A stretch of DNA of 61,302 nt from Acidobacteriota bacterium (GCA_022562055.1 JADFQA010000019.1:1-61302); one strand, 5' to 3'. Shown: positions 22,249 to 32,448, numbered from the stretch's first letter. The notes: a model not told the origin generated them from the sequence alone. A program made the numbers and translations.

Positions 22249-25200
22249 TCACGCGAGGTCGACGAGTGCTTTTTCTACGCGGTCGCGGATTTCTTCGAAG
22301 CGGTTCTCCATTGCGACATCGTCTTCTTCGAATGATGCCAGCGCTTGCTTTTGGGCCAGATAGTCGATGTTGGTGACGCCGGCCTTTGACTGGAGCATCC
22401 TCCACGACTTGCGGCGTTCAACCGCAAACAGCACAAGCTGACGTGAAATCGCGAGCGTCTTGACGTTCCCCGCGGTGTCCTCTGTCTCGATGTAGACACC
22501 GAAGTCTGGCACGTACGAGCGATGTGTCGGGTCGAACACACTGCGCTGGACGACATCGTTCTGACGGATCAAAAGCAGCATGTCGTCGATGTGTACAAGG
22601 CCCTCGACGTCTTTCACGGGTCGCAGATGACGACGGAACCGAGCCTCGGTCGCAGCGAAATGCGCCACCGTGTATTTGAAGGTACGTTTCGTCTGCTTTG
22701 AGGTGATCTCGGCCCAATCGCGGTCTCGATTCGGGTTGCCGGAGATGTTGAGCGTTTCCTGGTAGGTTTCGCCAAGCTGAGGATTCAACACGAATTGAGG
22801 CATCGAGCGGGCGTCACGGACAAGGCCGGCCTGGAACGTTGAGACGTCGTCGGCGACACCGTGCTCGGGCTGACACGAGGTGTATGACTGGATGAATGCG
22901 GTTCCCCGATAGTCGAGGGCCTCGATCAGCGCCTTGTAGAACTGTGCCGTGTTAGCGAGAGAGATCTGCGCAACGTACGCCGACCCATGGCCAGAAATGA
23001 AAGACTCGGCAACACCCTTCTTCTCGGTCAGCTTGCCCTCGGTGGCAGCCCCAAACGAGTTCATGTCACCACCACCGGGCATCGGTGACGAGTCAGAGTT
23101 TTGACCGCCGGTGTTCGAATACACTTGGGTGTCGAGGAGGAGCATCTTGACGTTTGGCCGGTTCTGGAGGACCACCTTGGAGACGTTCTGGTATCCAATG
23201 TCGCCCATGCCGCCATCTCCGCCGATCGCCCACGCCTTCGGTAGCTCGCGCACCTCTCGGTCGGTCATCAAGGTGTCGGTCATGTGGGTCATGACGAAGA
23301 ACTCTCCCTCTGTGACACCCTTGCAGCTGCTGATGAGGTCCGCGATGCGTTCGGGGACTACAGACCTTCGTGCGTGGTCGGCAATGAAGCTCTCGCCGAG
23401 CAACCAGGTCACGGTGGCGCCGTCCTGGAACAGCGAGTTCATCCACGGGTAGGGGTGGGGGTTGTTCGGAGGGGTCGAGCCGTACACGGTGTTGCATCCG
23501 GTGTGAGCTCCCATCGCCATCACCGACATGCCGTTGGGAATGGTTCCGTCGAGCGCCTGGAGGTCGCGATGGTTGAATGCATCCTGGCGCATTGCGGTTG
23601 TCAGCGCATCGAGGACCTCCTCGTCCGTGAGCGGGCCCCGATCCGAGAGCCGCTGGTCGGTGTCCTCCTCGGTCTCGCCACCAAGTCCCATCAACGAGTG
23701 TGCGATCAGTCGTTTAAGTCTGAGATAGTTGGGTTCGTCTGCTGTCCGGATGGCATCGAGCATCGTCCTTCCGTCGCTCGTGAGTTCGTCAGCCTTCGCG
23801 TCTAGCCTGTCGGCCTTGGCGTGATACAACGGACGCATGTATGCCTCGGTGAGCGATGCTATTGCACGCAGCACGCTTTTCTCGCCACATCCCGCGCAGG
23901 CTCCGTCGCCTGACACCAACGCCTCGTAGTTTGTGCGCACCATGAGGTGATTCTTGAGATGCGCCGCGCTGGAGGCTGCGGCGTCATTCGGATCGAACCG
24001 GCCAAGATATTTCTTTGGCGTATCGGGCAGCAGATCGAGGAAGTTCGTTCCCGAGACATGGTCGGCGTTGAGGCGCGGGGTTTCGGCGGCCATCTCGAGA
24101 GCCTCCCAAGGGCATTCGAACACACACTCGCCGCAGCCCTTGCACAGGTCCGACACCATGATTGAAAACAATCCGCCGGAGCCCGGCTCGGACCGTTCCT
24201 TTGATCGAAATAAGTGGGACGTCTTTGTGTATGCGAACGGAACCCGCTCGAACAACTCCATGAATTCGGACCGGGATGTCTCTGAGACCGTGTCGATCTG
24301 TGCGACCTCGTCGCGCATGATGTCGACGAAGGGGACTTTCCCTTTTTCGAGCACGATTTCCTTCATTGCACCGCGAACACGATCTTCAAGGTCAGGGAGC
24401 GCAGCAACCATCTTGGCCCGCTCACCTCTGTCGAGGATGTACCCGTTGGCGGCGCGCTCAAAGACCACATCGAAATCTTGCGCGACGTTGGGAAGCGCCG
24501 TGTCGGGGCAAGCAACGATGCAATCCATGCAGGCTGTGCAATTCTCCGCGATCCACACCGGGGTCTCGCGTCTAGCAACGTACTTAGAGGCGGTGCGGCC
24601 AGAACCGGCTGCCATCATTGATACGGACGACAGTGGCGTTGCAGGCTGGTCGTAGCCGAGCCCGGCCTTGAACTCTTTGTCGAACGTCGACAGCCTCAAG
24701 AGGGGGATACGTACCTCTTGGCCCGCCGCGGGTTGCGCAAGGGGGACATCCACCGTGCAGGATCCACAAGTCTCGAGCGCACCCAAGCGCATGCTTGAAC
24801 CGTCGGGAGCGTCGACCGGTCCGTACGGAATCTCGGTGATGAGTTCGCCCCCCCTTGTCATAACCTCCATGTTCGATTCGACGACGGCATCGCCGAAACG
24901 CCCAAACTTCTTAACGTACTGGGCCCGTACGATCTCTCGGTAACGCTCTCGTGTCACACCGTAGGTTTCGAGCATCCCTGACACCGCAAAGAACGCGCCA
25001 AGGAACGCGTTGCCCTGCATCCGCAGCTGGAGTTCGGGGCGGTCCGTCGCCTCGCGGGCAATCTTGAACCCGGGCAGGGTGACGATGCGGACTTTCTTGT
25101 CGATGATCTCTTGTCGGTATTTGGCGGGGATTCGCTGCCAGACGATTTCTGGATCCTCGTCGGACTCCCACACGAAGGTACCGCCGGGCTTGATACCGAG

Positions 25201-26901
25201 CAGTGGATTGGTGTGGGTGAAGATCTTCGGATCGGGGCACAGCACCACGTCAACGTGGTGAAGGTCGCAGTTGACTCGGACGCGCTCAGGCGCCGCGACG
25301 AGGAAGTACGAAGTCGGTGCACCCTTTTTCTCAGACCCGTATTTTGGATTAGCCGATACGTGGATGACTTCCTTGGGTCGCCCAAATTCGTCGGTTTCGG
25401 TGTGCTTCGCGATCAGGTCTTCGCCGATCGCACCGATCACCTCGGAAAGGTTTTTGCCGGTGGTGATCATTCCCCATCCACCGATTGAGTGGAACCGAAC
25501 CGCAACCGAGCCCTCGGGTAGTAGCGATGGCTTCCTGTCAGCGACGACGGCGTAGGGGTGATCTATACCAAGCGTGAAATACAGCGCTCCTTCGGCGGCG
25601 GTTTTGCCGTCCTGGCGTGAGATAGACCCGGTGGCGTACTCGTACGCTCCGATGATCGCTTCGGGTCGAAAATCTCGTGACCCCAGGCCGTAGGAACCGG
25701 ACAGCACGACTGGCATGTCGCTTGAAGCGATTCCAGCAATGTCAGATTCGTACCCTGCGGTGTGTACTTCGTGCGCTTTGGAGAGAACTGCGCGGATCTC
25801 CCTGGTTAGCTGGTTGTCGCCCGAGAGGGCGTCGTCGGCCCGTTCGAGGATGATCACGTGCTTCTTACCCGCAAGGGCAGCCGCGATCGCCGCCTCGGGG
25901 AATGGCCGCAGCACATTGAGGTGCACCGACCCGACCTTGGCGTTGTCGTTGTCGCGTAGGTAGTCGATCGCCGCTTCTATGTTTTCCGCGGCCGAACCCA
26001 GAGAGACGAACACGACATCGGCGTCGTCGGTTTTGTACTTGCTCACTAATCCATAACTGCGCCCGGTCAGTGTCTCGAACTCGTCGTACGCAGCTTCAAG
26101 CATCGGGAGGATGTCCTCGGAGAAGTTGTTCCGCCGCGCAACGACCCCATTCATGTAGTGCTCCTGGTTCTGCACCGGTCCGAGAAGCATCGGATTTGTC
26201 AGGTCCATCATCAGCGGAACCCGCCGTCGAGTCGGTCCGAACAGCTCGCGTTGAGCAGCGGTCGGGGTCTCAATGATGTCGTCATGTGCGCCGAGGAACT
26301 CGCGGATCAGGTCGGCCTCGTGTTTGTAAAACGTGCGTTCGAGATGCGACGTGAGGAAGCCATCCTGGATGTTGATGCCTGGGTTCAGCGACAATTCGGT
26401 GACCTTGCGGATGATGAGCGCCTGGTCTGCGGCCTGCTGGCTGTCCTTTGCGAACAGCATGATCCAACCGGTATCGAGGGCGGCGTAGATGTCATCGTGG
26501 CCGCAGTGGACGTTGAGGGCATGCTTTGTCAATGCTCTCGCGGCGACCTCAAGCACCATTGTGGATAGCTTGCCAGGAGCGTGGTAGTACTGCTCGAGGC
26601 CGTACACGATGCCCTGCCCCGAGGTGAAGTTGACGGTGCGGTGGCCTGTCATCGAGTATGCAATCGCTCCACCTTGGGCCGCATGTTCGCCCTCTGTTTC
26701 GATCGCGATCTTGGCATTTCCGAAAACGTCGAGCACACCCTCGGCATACGCAAGCTGGTAGTTTTCGCCCATCTCCGTCGAAGGCGTGATCGGATAGAAC
26801 ACACCCCCCTGAGTGATGCGGGCCTCGGTGTGGTAGGCGACCAGTTGGTTGCCGTTCGTTGTGATCCGAATACCCGGATACTTTGGGATAACTTCTGTCA
26901 C
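22249..26901 (-). CDS. Pyruvate:ferredoxin (flavodoxin)-type 2-oxoacid oxidoreductase, very long form
   Basis: 1550 aa, against about 1170-1200 for typical NifJ. Order: pyrimidine-binding domain from the N-terminus (ITQGGVFYPITPSTEMGE), transketolase-C-like domain, and gamma/EKR domain (GGWGMITTGKNLSEVIGA at about 470). Ferredoxin-like CxxCxxCxxxC clusters lie near residue 785 (CTACMDCIVACP) and 917 (CKGCGECVFECP), followed by a TPP-binding domain with CAGCGEK near 1003 and GDGGMGDIGYQN near 1225. A C-terminal extension of roughly 200 residues has no motif I know. It converts pyruvate or another 2-oxoacid plus CoA to acyl-CoA, CO2 and reduced ferredoxin. The spacing between the two iron-sulphur motifs (about 130 residues) is longer than usual. 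Substrate is not certain. Confidence 0.88.
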   Translation of the reverse strand: MTEVIPKYPGIRITTNGNQLVAYHTEARITQGGVFYPITPSTEMGENYQLAYAEGVLDVFGNAKIAIETEGEHAAQGGAIAYSMTGHRTVNFTSGQGIVYGLEQYYHAPGKLSTMVLEVAARALTKHALNVHCGHDDIYAALDTGWIMLFAKDSQQAADQALIIRKVTELSLNPGINIQDGFLTSHLERTFYKHEADLIREFLGAHDDIIETPTAAQRELFGPTRRRVPLMMDLTNPMLLGPVQNQEHYMNGVVARRNNFSEDILPMLEAAYDEFETLTGRSYGLVSKYKTDDADVVFVSLGSAAENIEAAIDYLRDNDNAKVGSVHLNVLRPFPEAAIAAALAGKKHVIILERADDALSGDNQLTREIRAVLSKAHEVHTAGYESDIAGIASSDMPVVLSGSYGLGSRDFRPEAIIGAYEYATGSISRQDGKTAAEGALYFTLGIDHPYAVVADRKPSLLPEGSVAVRFHSIGGWGMITTGKNLSEVIGAIGEDLIAKHTETDEFGRPKEVIHVSANPKYGSEKKGAPTSYFLVAAPERVRVNCDLHHVDVVLCPDPKIFTHTNPLLGIKPGGTFVWESDEDPEIVWQRIPAKYRQEIIDKKVRIVTLPGFKIAREATDRPELQLRMQGNAFLGAFFAVSGMLETYGVTRERYREIVRAQYVKKFGRFGDAVVESNMEVMTRGGELITEIPYGPVDAPDGSSMRLGALETCGSCTVDVPLAQPAAGQEVRIPLLRLSTFDKEFKAGLGYDQPATPLSSVSMMAAGSGRTASKYVARRETPVWIAENCTACMDCIVACPDTALPNVAQDFDVVFERAANGYILDRGERAKMVAALPDLEDRVRGAMKEIVLEKGKVPFVDIMRDEVAQIDTVSETSRSEFMELFERVPFAYTKTSHLFRSKERSEPGSGGLFSIMVSDLCKGCGECVFECPWEALEMAAETPRLNADHVSGTNFLDLLPDTPKKYLGRFDPNDAAASSAAHLKNHLMVRTNYEALVSGDGACAGCGEKSVLRAIASLTEAYMRPLYHAKADRLDAKADELTSDGRTMLDAIRTADEPNYLRLKRLIAHSLMGLGGETEEDTDQRLSDRGPLTDEEVLDALTTAMRQDAFNHRDLQALDGTIPNGMSVMAMGAHTGCNTVYGSTPPNNPHPYPWMNSLFQDGATVTWLLGESFIADHARRSVVPERIADLISSCKGVTEGEFFVMTHMTDTLMTDREVRELPKAWAIGGDGGMGDIGYQNVSKVVLQNRPNVKMLLLDTQVYSNTGGQNSDSSPMPGGGDMNSFGAATEGKLTEKKGVAESFISGHGSAYVAQISLANTAQFYKALIEALDYRGTAFIQSYTSCQPEHGVADDVSTFQAGLVRDARSMPQFVLNPQLGETYQETLNISGNPNRDRDWAEITSKQTKRTFKYTVAHFAATEARFRRHLRPVKDVEGLVHIDDMLLLIRQNDVVQRSVFDPTHRSYVPDFGVYIETEDTAGNVKTLAISRQLVLFAVERRKSWRMLQSKAGVTNIDYLAQKQALASFEEDDVAMENRFEEIRDRVEKALVDLA

Positions 26902-27071
26902 AACGCACCTCCTGCATAAGACAGACGATTCTTTTTGAGTTTAGTCCTTGACAGGGGTCTATGAATGGGGGCACGTATTCCAAGTTGCGTCTTTGCGCCG
27001 CCAGCGTCATTGTCCCAGCCCGGTTTCGGCTAGCGTCGGTCTGGAAATCGAGTTACCACCTAGAGGATGAC

Positions 27072-27389
27072 ATGTATCTGGTTCGTCGCGTTTACACAAT
27101 CAAACCTGGACAGGCTCGCAAAGCTGCTTCGCTGGTTCATGAGATGGGGAAGGCATATCAAAAGGCAGGGACCCGTTCTGAGAGCCGAGTGTATTTCAAC
27201 AGTGGGACCACCCCTGGTGAGCGCAACACGGTCGTAATGGAGTGGACCGACGAAACGTTGCGCACGCCGTATCGAGACGGCAGAGCGCCGGTTGAAGGTC
27301 TTGACGACGTGCGATCGGAGTTCCGAGAGATCGCCAGCGAGTCACACATCGAGTTTTGGGAGCTCATGACGGACGACAAGCAGATCTAA
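27072..27389 (+). CDS. Hypothetical small protein, possible dimeric alpha/beta-barrel
   Basis: 105 aa from ATG 27072, preceded by GAGGA. The pattern MYLVRRVYTIKPGQARKAAS, a helix, then VYFNSGTTPGERNTVVMEW and IEFWELM resembles NIPSNAP/antibiotic-monooxygenase-like ferredoxin folds that act as dimers. No catalytic residue is evident. It is divergent from the oxidoreductase and followed by a sugar-dehydrogenase-like gene. Confidence 0.6.
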   Translation: MYLVRRVYTIKPGQARKAASLVHEMGKAYQKAGTRSESRVYFNSGTTPGERNTVVMEWTDETLRTPYRDGRAPVEGLDDVRSEFREIASESHIEFWELMTDDKQI

Positions 27390-27511
27390 GCCCGGCTGCA
27401 AAGGACGCGCATCACGGCGTTGGTTACAATCAGCAGGGTACGCGAGACGACGCATCGCTGAAGACGTAGGCGGTGCGTTTCTCAGTGCTGACATCAACGG
27501 AGGGCATAATT

Positions 27512-28789
27512 GTGACGGCAAAGAGATGGCGGGTTGGCGTTGTACTGATGATTTTGGTTGCGTCAGCGTGTTCATCGACGGGTGGGGCCGTGACGACAAC
27601 GACGACGAGCGACTCCGGTGATGCAACAGGCACCACCTCGTCTGATGTTCCGGAGGAAACAAGCGCCCCGGCTCCGGATGTCGTCCCGCCGGCGCCCCCG
27701 AGCAGCGAAGGATTCGACCCCTTGTTGGGCATCAGGCCCGAATTTGTCAACGATGACATCCCGCTTCCGTCGATGATCCTTTCAGCTCCGGGCGACGACT
27801 ACCTCTATATGGTCGACAAACGCGGCACAATCAGGGTGTTCGACGCAGACCTCAACAAGCTTCCCGACCGCATGATCAACATTCGCGACCAGGTGGCGTC
27901 GGGCGGGATCGAGCAAGGGCTCCTCGGGATGGCATTTCATCCCAACTACGCACAAAACGGGCGTTTCTACTTGTACTACGTCGATTCAGGCGGTTCCCGC
28001 ACCCTCTCAGAGTTCACTGTTGAGAGCCATAATCCACCGATTACGGACCCGTCTAGCGAAAAGGTGATGTTCAAGCGGCAGCAGGCCGAGGGGGTGGAGC
28101 CTCGTCACTACGGTGGTTTCCTCGAGTTCGGTCCGGACGGCTATCTGTACGTTTCTATCGGCGATGGCGCCAAGTCGCGAGACAACGGTCAAAACCCGAA
28201 CACTATCTTCGGGACGATTCTCCGTCTCGACGTCGACGGCGGCGACCCGTACGGTATTCCGCCGGACAACCCCTTTGTCGACGGCGGAGGAGCGCCCGAG
28301 GTTTGGGCGTACGGCCTACGCAACCCATGGCGATTTGATATCGATCCCGTGGACAACCTCATATACATAGCCGACGTTGGGCAATCCGCAATGGAAGAGG
28401 TCAATGTCGTGTCTCTTGACGGTGGTGGCTACAACTTTGGCTGGGATGAGGTCGAAGGGACGAAGTGTTTCAGGAAACAGGGATGTGATCAGTCGTCCTA
28501 CGTTGCGCCTCTGGTCACCTACGGCCACGAGGAGGGTTGCTCGATCACAGGAGGCGTCCTATACCGTGGTTCGGCGATCCCCGAGTTGTTCGGTCACTAT
28601 CTCTACGCGGATTGGTGCACTGGATTGGTGCGGAGCTTCAGAGTTGTCGACGGTGTTGCTGTTGACGAGCAGGATTGGAGCTCGGCGTTCCAGGGCCTCC
28701 AAATCAACACATGGGGCACTGATCCTGACGGCGAAATGTGGATCGGCACTTTCGATGGCTCGGTCTACAAGATCGTCCCCGAACGATAA
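27512..28789 (+). CDS. PQQ-dependent glucose/sorbosone dehydrogenase-like lipoprotein
   Basis: 425 aa from GTG 27512, with GGAGGG upstream. A lipoprotein signal (VGVVLMILVASAC) is followed by a Thr/Ser-rich linker and a GSDH six-bladed propeller: GLLGMAFHPNYAQNGRFYLY, LEFGPDGYLYVSIGDGA, AYGLRNPWRFDIDP. Homologues oxidise sugars with PQQ or act as extracellular aldose dehydrogenases. It is anchored to the outer face of the membrane. Substrate unknown. Confidence 0.88.
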   Translation: MTAKRWRVGVVLMILVASACSSTGGAVTTTTTSDSGDATGTTSSDVPEETSAPAPDVVPPAPPSSEGFDPLLGIRPEFVNDDIPLPSMILSAPGDDYLYMVDKRGTIRVFDADLNKLPDRMINIRDQVASGGIEQGLLGMAFHPNYAQNGRFYLYYVDSGGSRTLSEFTVESHNPPITDPSSEKVMFKRQQAEGVEPRHYGGFLEFGPDGYLYVSIGDGAKSRDNGQNPNTIFGTILRLDVDGGDPYGIPPDNPFVDGGGAPEVWAYGLRNPWRFDIDPVDNLIYIADVGQSAMEEVNVVSLDGGGYNFGWDEVEGTKCFRKQGCDQSSYVAPLVTYGHEEGCSITGGVLYRGSAIPELFGHYLYADWCTGLVRSFRVVDGVAVDEQDWSSAFQGLQINTWGTDPDGEMWIGTFDGSVYKIVPER

Positions 28790-28793
28790 TCGC

Positions 28794-29066
28794 CTATCGG
28801 CTCAGCGCTTCAGCGTGTGCCGCCGCGAGCGTGTCGGCCCACACGATCGGATCGTCGCCGACGATCGAGACCCACACCTCAAAAACTCTGCCTCCCTTAG
28901 AGAACGGTTCGCCGATACCTTCTTCAATGAGGCCGGTCACATGGCTCTTTGTCGTCTTGATGATCAGCTTGCCTTCTCGGTTGACGAGGGCAAAGAATTC
29001 GCCTCTGACGCGCAAACAGGCGTGGCCCATCATCGTTCCCAATTCGGTGTGGTGGTCGGCGAGCAA
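28794..29066 (-). CDS. TfoX N-terminal-domain protein
   Basis: 90 aa. It matches the compact TfoX-N fold: MMGHACLRVRGEFFALVNRE, then KLIIKTTKSHVTGLIEEGIG and a GEPF...VWVSI block. The family name derives from a competence regulator, but stand-alone versions in Actinobacteria are uncharacterised. It is convergent with the sugar-dehydrogenase-like gene, with a four-base gap. Confidence 0.7.
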   Translation of the reverse strand: MLADHHTELGTMMGHACLRVRGEFFALVNREGKLIIKTTKSHVTGLIEEGIGEPFSKGGRVFEVWVSIVGDDPIVWADTLAAAHAEALSR

Positions 29067-29112
29067 CGGTTCTGCCAGTCCCTAGAATTGGTCAATCATC
29101 GGACTCGGCATA

Positions 29113-29766
29113 TCAGAGTGCTCCGAGCCACAGATGCACCGCAAAAGCGACGGACAACTCGGCCGCCGCCTGTTCGACGAGTCCGTCCGCCGCGATGTCG
29201 ATACCGGTAGCAAGCCAACGTACTTGGAACATCTTGTGCCGCAGTAGCGCTGCATGACGATGATCGTCTGCGTACGGTGCGGGGGTTCGTTTGAGAGATT
29301 CTCCGACGACTTCGGCGGATCGATTCGTGCGGAGCGACGCAATCGCTAGTACCAGGCCGTCGCCATCGGCGGCAATTCTTGTACGCCACCTGGCGACGTC
29401 GGCGAACACGACTCCGGATGCGAATCCTGCTGATTCGGGCGCAATCCGTACAAACAGCGTGGGTGCCGTTTTCTTATCCGGTCCCTCCCAAAACCGAAAC
29501 AACAGGTGATCCTTGTATGGTGGTTTGTCAGGCGAGAAGCGTCGGTCGTTGTTGATCGGTGCAATCGAGCCGTTTGTCCTCGGAATCCCTTCAATACCCG
29601 GAGAAATGGCCTCCGGGAGAAGCGGTACGATCGCGGATATAAACGCCTTCGCCGGTTCCGCAATCAGGGTTAGATAGTCCTTCTTGTGCGCCTGAAAATC
29701 TGTCGTTGTCATCGACGACATCCGCCCCAGGAAATCTAGGCCTTCAGCGCCGAAACCGTTGAACAT
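29113..29766 (-). CDS. DUF2461-family protein
   Basis: 217 aa from ATG 29766; an in-frame ATG at 29799 would add 11 residues. It starts MFNGFGAEGLDFLGRM, the DUF2461 opening. It contains the family's INNDRRFSPDKPPYKDHLLF core and ends with a helical region. The function of this widespread family is unknown. It is divergent from the histidine kinase. Confidence 0.82.
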   Translation of the reverse strand: MFNGFGAEGLDFLGRMSSMTTTDFQAHKKDYLTLIAEPAKAFISAIVPLLPEAISPGIEGIPRTNGSIAPINNDRRFSPDKPPYKDHLLFRFWEGPDKKTAPTLFVRIAPESAGFASGVVFADVARWRTRIAADGDGLVLAIASLRTNRSAEVVGESLKRTPAPYADDHRHAALLRHKMFQVRWLATGIDIAADGLVEQAAAELSVAFAVHLWLGAL

Positions 29767-29940
29767 CAGACTCCAATCCTTGGTGGCTACCGGTCTCATG
29801 GCCTCCACGATTGACGGCGCGCCGATTCGACATCGTAACGTTGCGGTCGGCGTGGACGAGATCTCTTGACTCGGTTCCGTCGCGCTGCTCGAGTTGAGAA
29901 GTCTCTTAATATCCCAGGCCGTTGTGCCGACTTTCATTGT

Positions 29941-31383
29941 ATGTCCGAAGTTGCAGGCAAGAGTGTGGTAAAACACCGCGGGGCGACGGCTGTCTCGGTC
30001 GTGGCCGCGGTCGTGGCCGCTGTGTCCCTAGGCGCCCTCCTTGTTGTGACATCAGGAGCAAGGACGGTTGCGGTCACCTCACAGGCCCTTGAGTGGTCAA
30101 ACGCGGTGTCGGCGGCCTCGGCTGCGACACGCGCCGCAAACTCACAAGCGCTGGTGTTCGCAGTCGACTTCGACCTCGGTGTAGCCTCGCCGCAGGCTAG
30201 GAGCGTTGCCCTAACCGAGGCAAGGAGCAGCCTTGCTGCCCTGGAATCAGCCGCTGCCTCGCCTCCGGGCGGTGCACAGCAAGAATCGGTATTAATAGCG
30301 GTTCGAGATCTTCAGGTAGCCGCCGCAGACACGATCGAAGCCCTCGAACGCGCCAACCTTTTCGAGGCGGACCGGCTCCACAGTGAGGTCTTTGCACAGG
30401 CCTATCAGGATACATCCGCAGCCCTGTTCGTACAACAGGCTGCTTTCGCCACCGCGGTTCTGGATGCAGACGGGGTCGCTGCACGTTTTGAGTCGGTGAC
30501 GCAGTTGCTGATAACGTTGCTGATTCCTGTGGGTGCAGTGTTGGCATATCGAAGAGTTGTGGCACGACAGCAGCGAGAGCGAAAAATTATCTTCGAAGCG
30601 CGATTGTCCGCCGAAAAAAGGTACTCCAGGTCTAAGGACGAGTTCTTTGACGGCATATCGCACGAACTCAGAACGCCCCTTACTGCCATCTACGGGCTCT
30701 CTGAACATCTCGTTGAGCACGGACTGGGCGATATCGGTGAGGCCGAAGAGCTCATTGCGCTCATCCATCGCGATTCTGCAGAGTTGTTCAGGATGGTCGA
30801 GGATCTTCTGATGGCTGCCCGTCTTGACGATGGCCTGTTCAAGGTGGACCTCGCGTCCGTCGACGTCCGGGCGGTGTTCGACGGTGTTGCCGGTTCACTG
30901 AGGCGGTCGGGCGTCACTGTCAGTGTGGAAGGGACCGCGTCGGCTCATGCCGAACACCGCTTCCTCACCCATGTCGCACGCAACCTGTTGTCGAACGCCT
31001 CCACGTACGGCGGGGGAGAGGTCCTGGTGAAGATCAAGGAGCGCGCCTCGACTGTCCGCATCACGGTTGCTGACGACGGACCCGGTGTCGACCCCGCCAC
31101 CGTCGACACTTTGTTCGCCCCGTTAGTCCACGACGGGTCTGAGGTGCTGCTCGTCGGCAGTGTCGGACTTGGCCTTGCTGTCGCCCGCCTGCTTATCGAG
31201 GTTATGGGAGGCACGATCCAGTATTCCCGGATCGATGGGTGGACTGTTTTCACCGCGACACTTCAGGCCGACGGTTCGGACGCCGCTGTCAAGAGTATCG
31301 CAATGCCGAGTGATCCGTTTGCACCTGCTCCGTCGCCCGAAAGCGGAACGGCTCCTCCGGGACAAATCGCGATGGGCGCCTAG
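29941..31383 (+). CDS. Membrane sensor histidine kinase
   Basis: 480 aa from ATG 29941. Two membrane helices (about residues 15-37 and 180-202) flank an extracytoplasmic helical sensor rich in Ala/Glu. The HisKA domain has H241 in SHELRTPLTAIYGLSEH, and HATPase boxes are present: N in ARNLLSNAS, DDGPGVD, and a GLGLAVARLLIEVMGG G2 region. No response regulator lies nearby. It is followed six bases after its stop by a secreted Thr-rich surface protein, so the two are probably co-transcribed. Confidence 0.9.
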   Translation: MSEVAGKSVVKHRGATAVSVVAAVVAAVSLGALLVVTSGARTVAVTSQALEWSNAVSAASAATRAANSQALVFAVDFDLGVASPQARSVALTEARSSLAALESAAASPPGGAQQESVLIAVRDLQVAAADTIEALERANLFEADRLHSEVFAQAYQDTSAALFVQQAAFATAVLDADGVAARFESVTQLLITLLIPVGAVLAYRRVVARQQRERKIIFEARLSAEKRYSRSKDEFFDGISHELRTPLTAIYGLSEHLVEHGLGDIGEAEELIALIHRDSAELFRMVEDLLMAARLDDGLFKVDLASVDVRAVFDGVAGSLRRSGVTVSVEGTASAHAEHRFLTHVARNLLSNASTYGGGEVLVKIKERASTVRITVADDGPGVDPATVDTLFAPLVHDGSEVLLVGSVGLGLAVARLLIEVMGGTIQYSRIDGWTVFTATLQADGSDAAVKSIAMPSDPFAPAPSPESGTAPPGQIAMGA

Positions 31384-31389
31384 GGAACT

Positions 31390-32448
31390 ATGAAATCCAT
31401 ACGACTGATTGCGCTCTGGGTTCTCGGGGTAGCTCTGGTCGCAACGGCAGCCCGAGCCGAGCAGACGGTGACGGTCGCTGACAACTTTTCTTCTAGCGGT
31501 TACAACGGCTCAAGCGGTTCGGCGCCGTGGGCTACGCCTTGGATAGAGCAGGGGGACGACGGTTCTCCCTCGGGCGGGTATTTTCAAGTCCTCTCGCACG
31601 CTGCTTGCTCTGGACCGTGTCTCTGGGTGGACGGTGGGCCAGACCTGCAAAACAGGTCGGTGGTTCGGACCGCTGACCTTGAGGGAGCGACGAGTGCGAC
31701 CTTCACTTTTTCGTACCGGCGGGTCTCTTCATCCGCTCCGCAGGGCAACGGGAAGCTAGAGGTTGCAGTGTCGGCGCTTGGAGCTTCCTGGAAGCCCTTG
31801 CTGAACATCTTGCTCAAAGATGTTGATGCAAGCACCCAATGGGTCAACGTGTCGATCACGGGCTGGATATCGGCTGGCACATCCGTCCGATTCCTAGGGA
31901 GGGTCGGTGGTGACACAGTCGACCTCGTGATCGACAACGTCTCCATCGAGGCCGTCTACCCGGGCTCTCCAACAACAACCACCACATCCACGACCACGAC
32001 AACAACCACGATCCCCGGGTCATCGACGTCGACCACAACAACGTCGACGACCATTGCGCCCCCCATCGTCACTAGCACTACTACCACCGTGCCGGCATCG
32101 GTGCCGACCACGACGCTGCATCCAAGAACCCAAGACATCGAGGATGTAGATCCCGCGCCGATTCCCACGAGACCGCTAGGACCAACACCAGACCTTTCGG
32201 TTATTCCACGGTACGTTGAAAAAGATGGTCTCGTCACGATGTTCTCCGCCCCGACCCCACAACCCGTCGGCCTAGCACACGCCGACTACTCGCTCCGCCC
32301 CATGACTGACCTTGGGGCCACAATGCGATCAGCTGTACGCACGCTGCGTACGAACCTTGTTTCTAGTGGTGTTTTAGGTGCGTTTATCGCGTATATTGGG
32401 ATGCGGGGCGTTCGCGATGATGAAGAGGACGAGAGCGGACTAGCCTGA
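31390..32448 (+). CDS. Secreted surface protein with Thr-rich linker and C-terminal membrane helix
   Basis: 352 aa. Signal peptide (LIALWVLGVALVATAARA), then a beta-sandwich-like domain to about residue 190 resembling MAM/carbohydrate-binding modules (ATFTFSYRRVSS, VDLVIDNVSIEAVYPG). A long Thr/Ser linker, a Pro-rich stretch, a C-terminal helix (GVLGAFIAYIGMRGV) and an acidic tail follow. It is probably displayed on the cell and anchored by the C-terminus. It lies directly behind a histidine kinase gene. Confidence 0.75.
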   Translation: MKSIRLIALWVLGVALVATAARAEQTVTVADNFSSSGYNGSSGSAPWATPWIEQGDDGSPSGGYFQVLSHAACSGPCLWVDGGPDLQNRSVVRTADLEGATSATFTFSYRRVSSSAPQGNGKLEVAVSALGASWKPLLNILLKDVDASTQWVNVSITGWISAGTSVRFLGRVGGDTVDLVIDNVSIEAVYPGSPTTTTTSTTTTTTTIPGSSTSTTTTSTTIAPPIVTSTTTTVPASVPTTTLHPRTQDIEDVDPAPIPTRPLGPTPDLSVIPRYVEKDGLVTMFSAPTPQPVGLAHADYSLRPMTDLGATMRSAVRTLRTNLVSSGVLGAFIAYIGMRGVRDDEEDESGLA

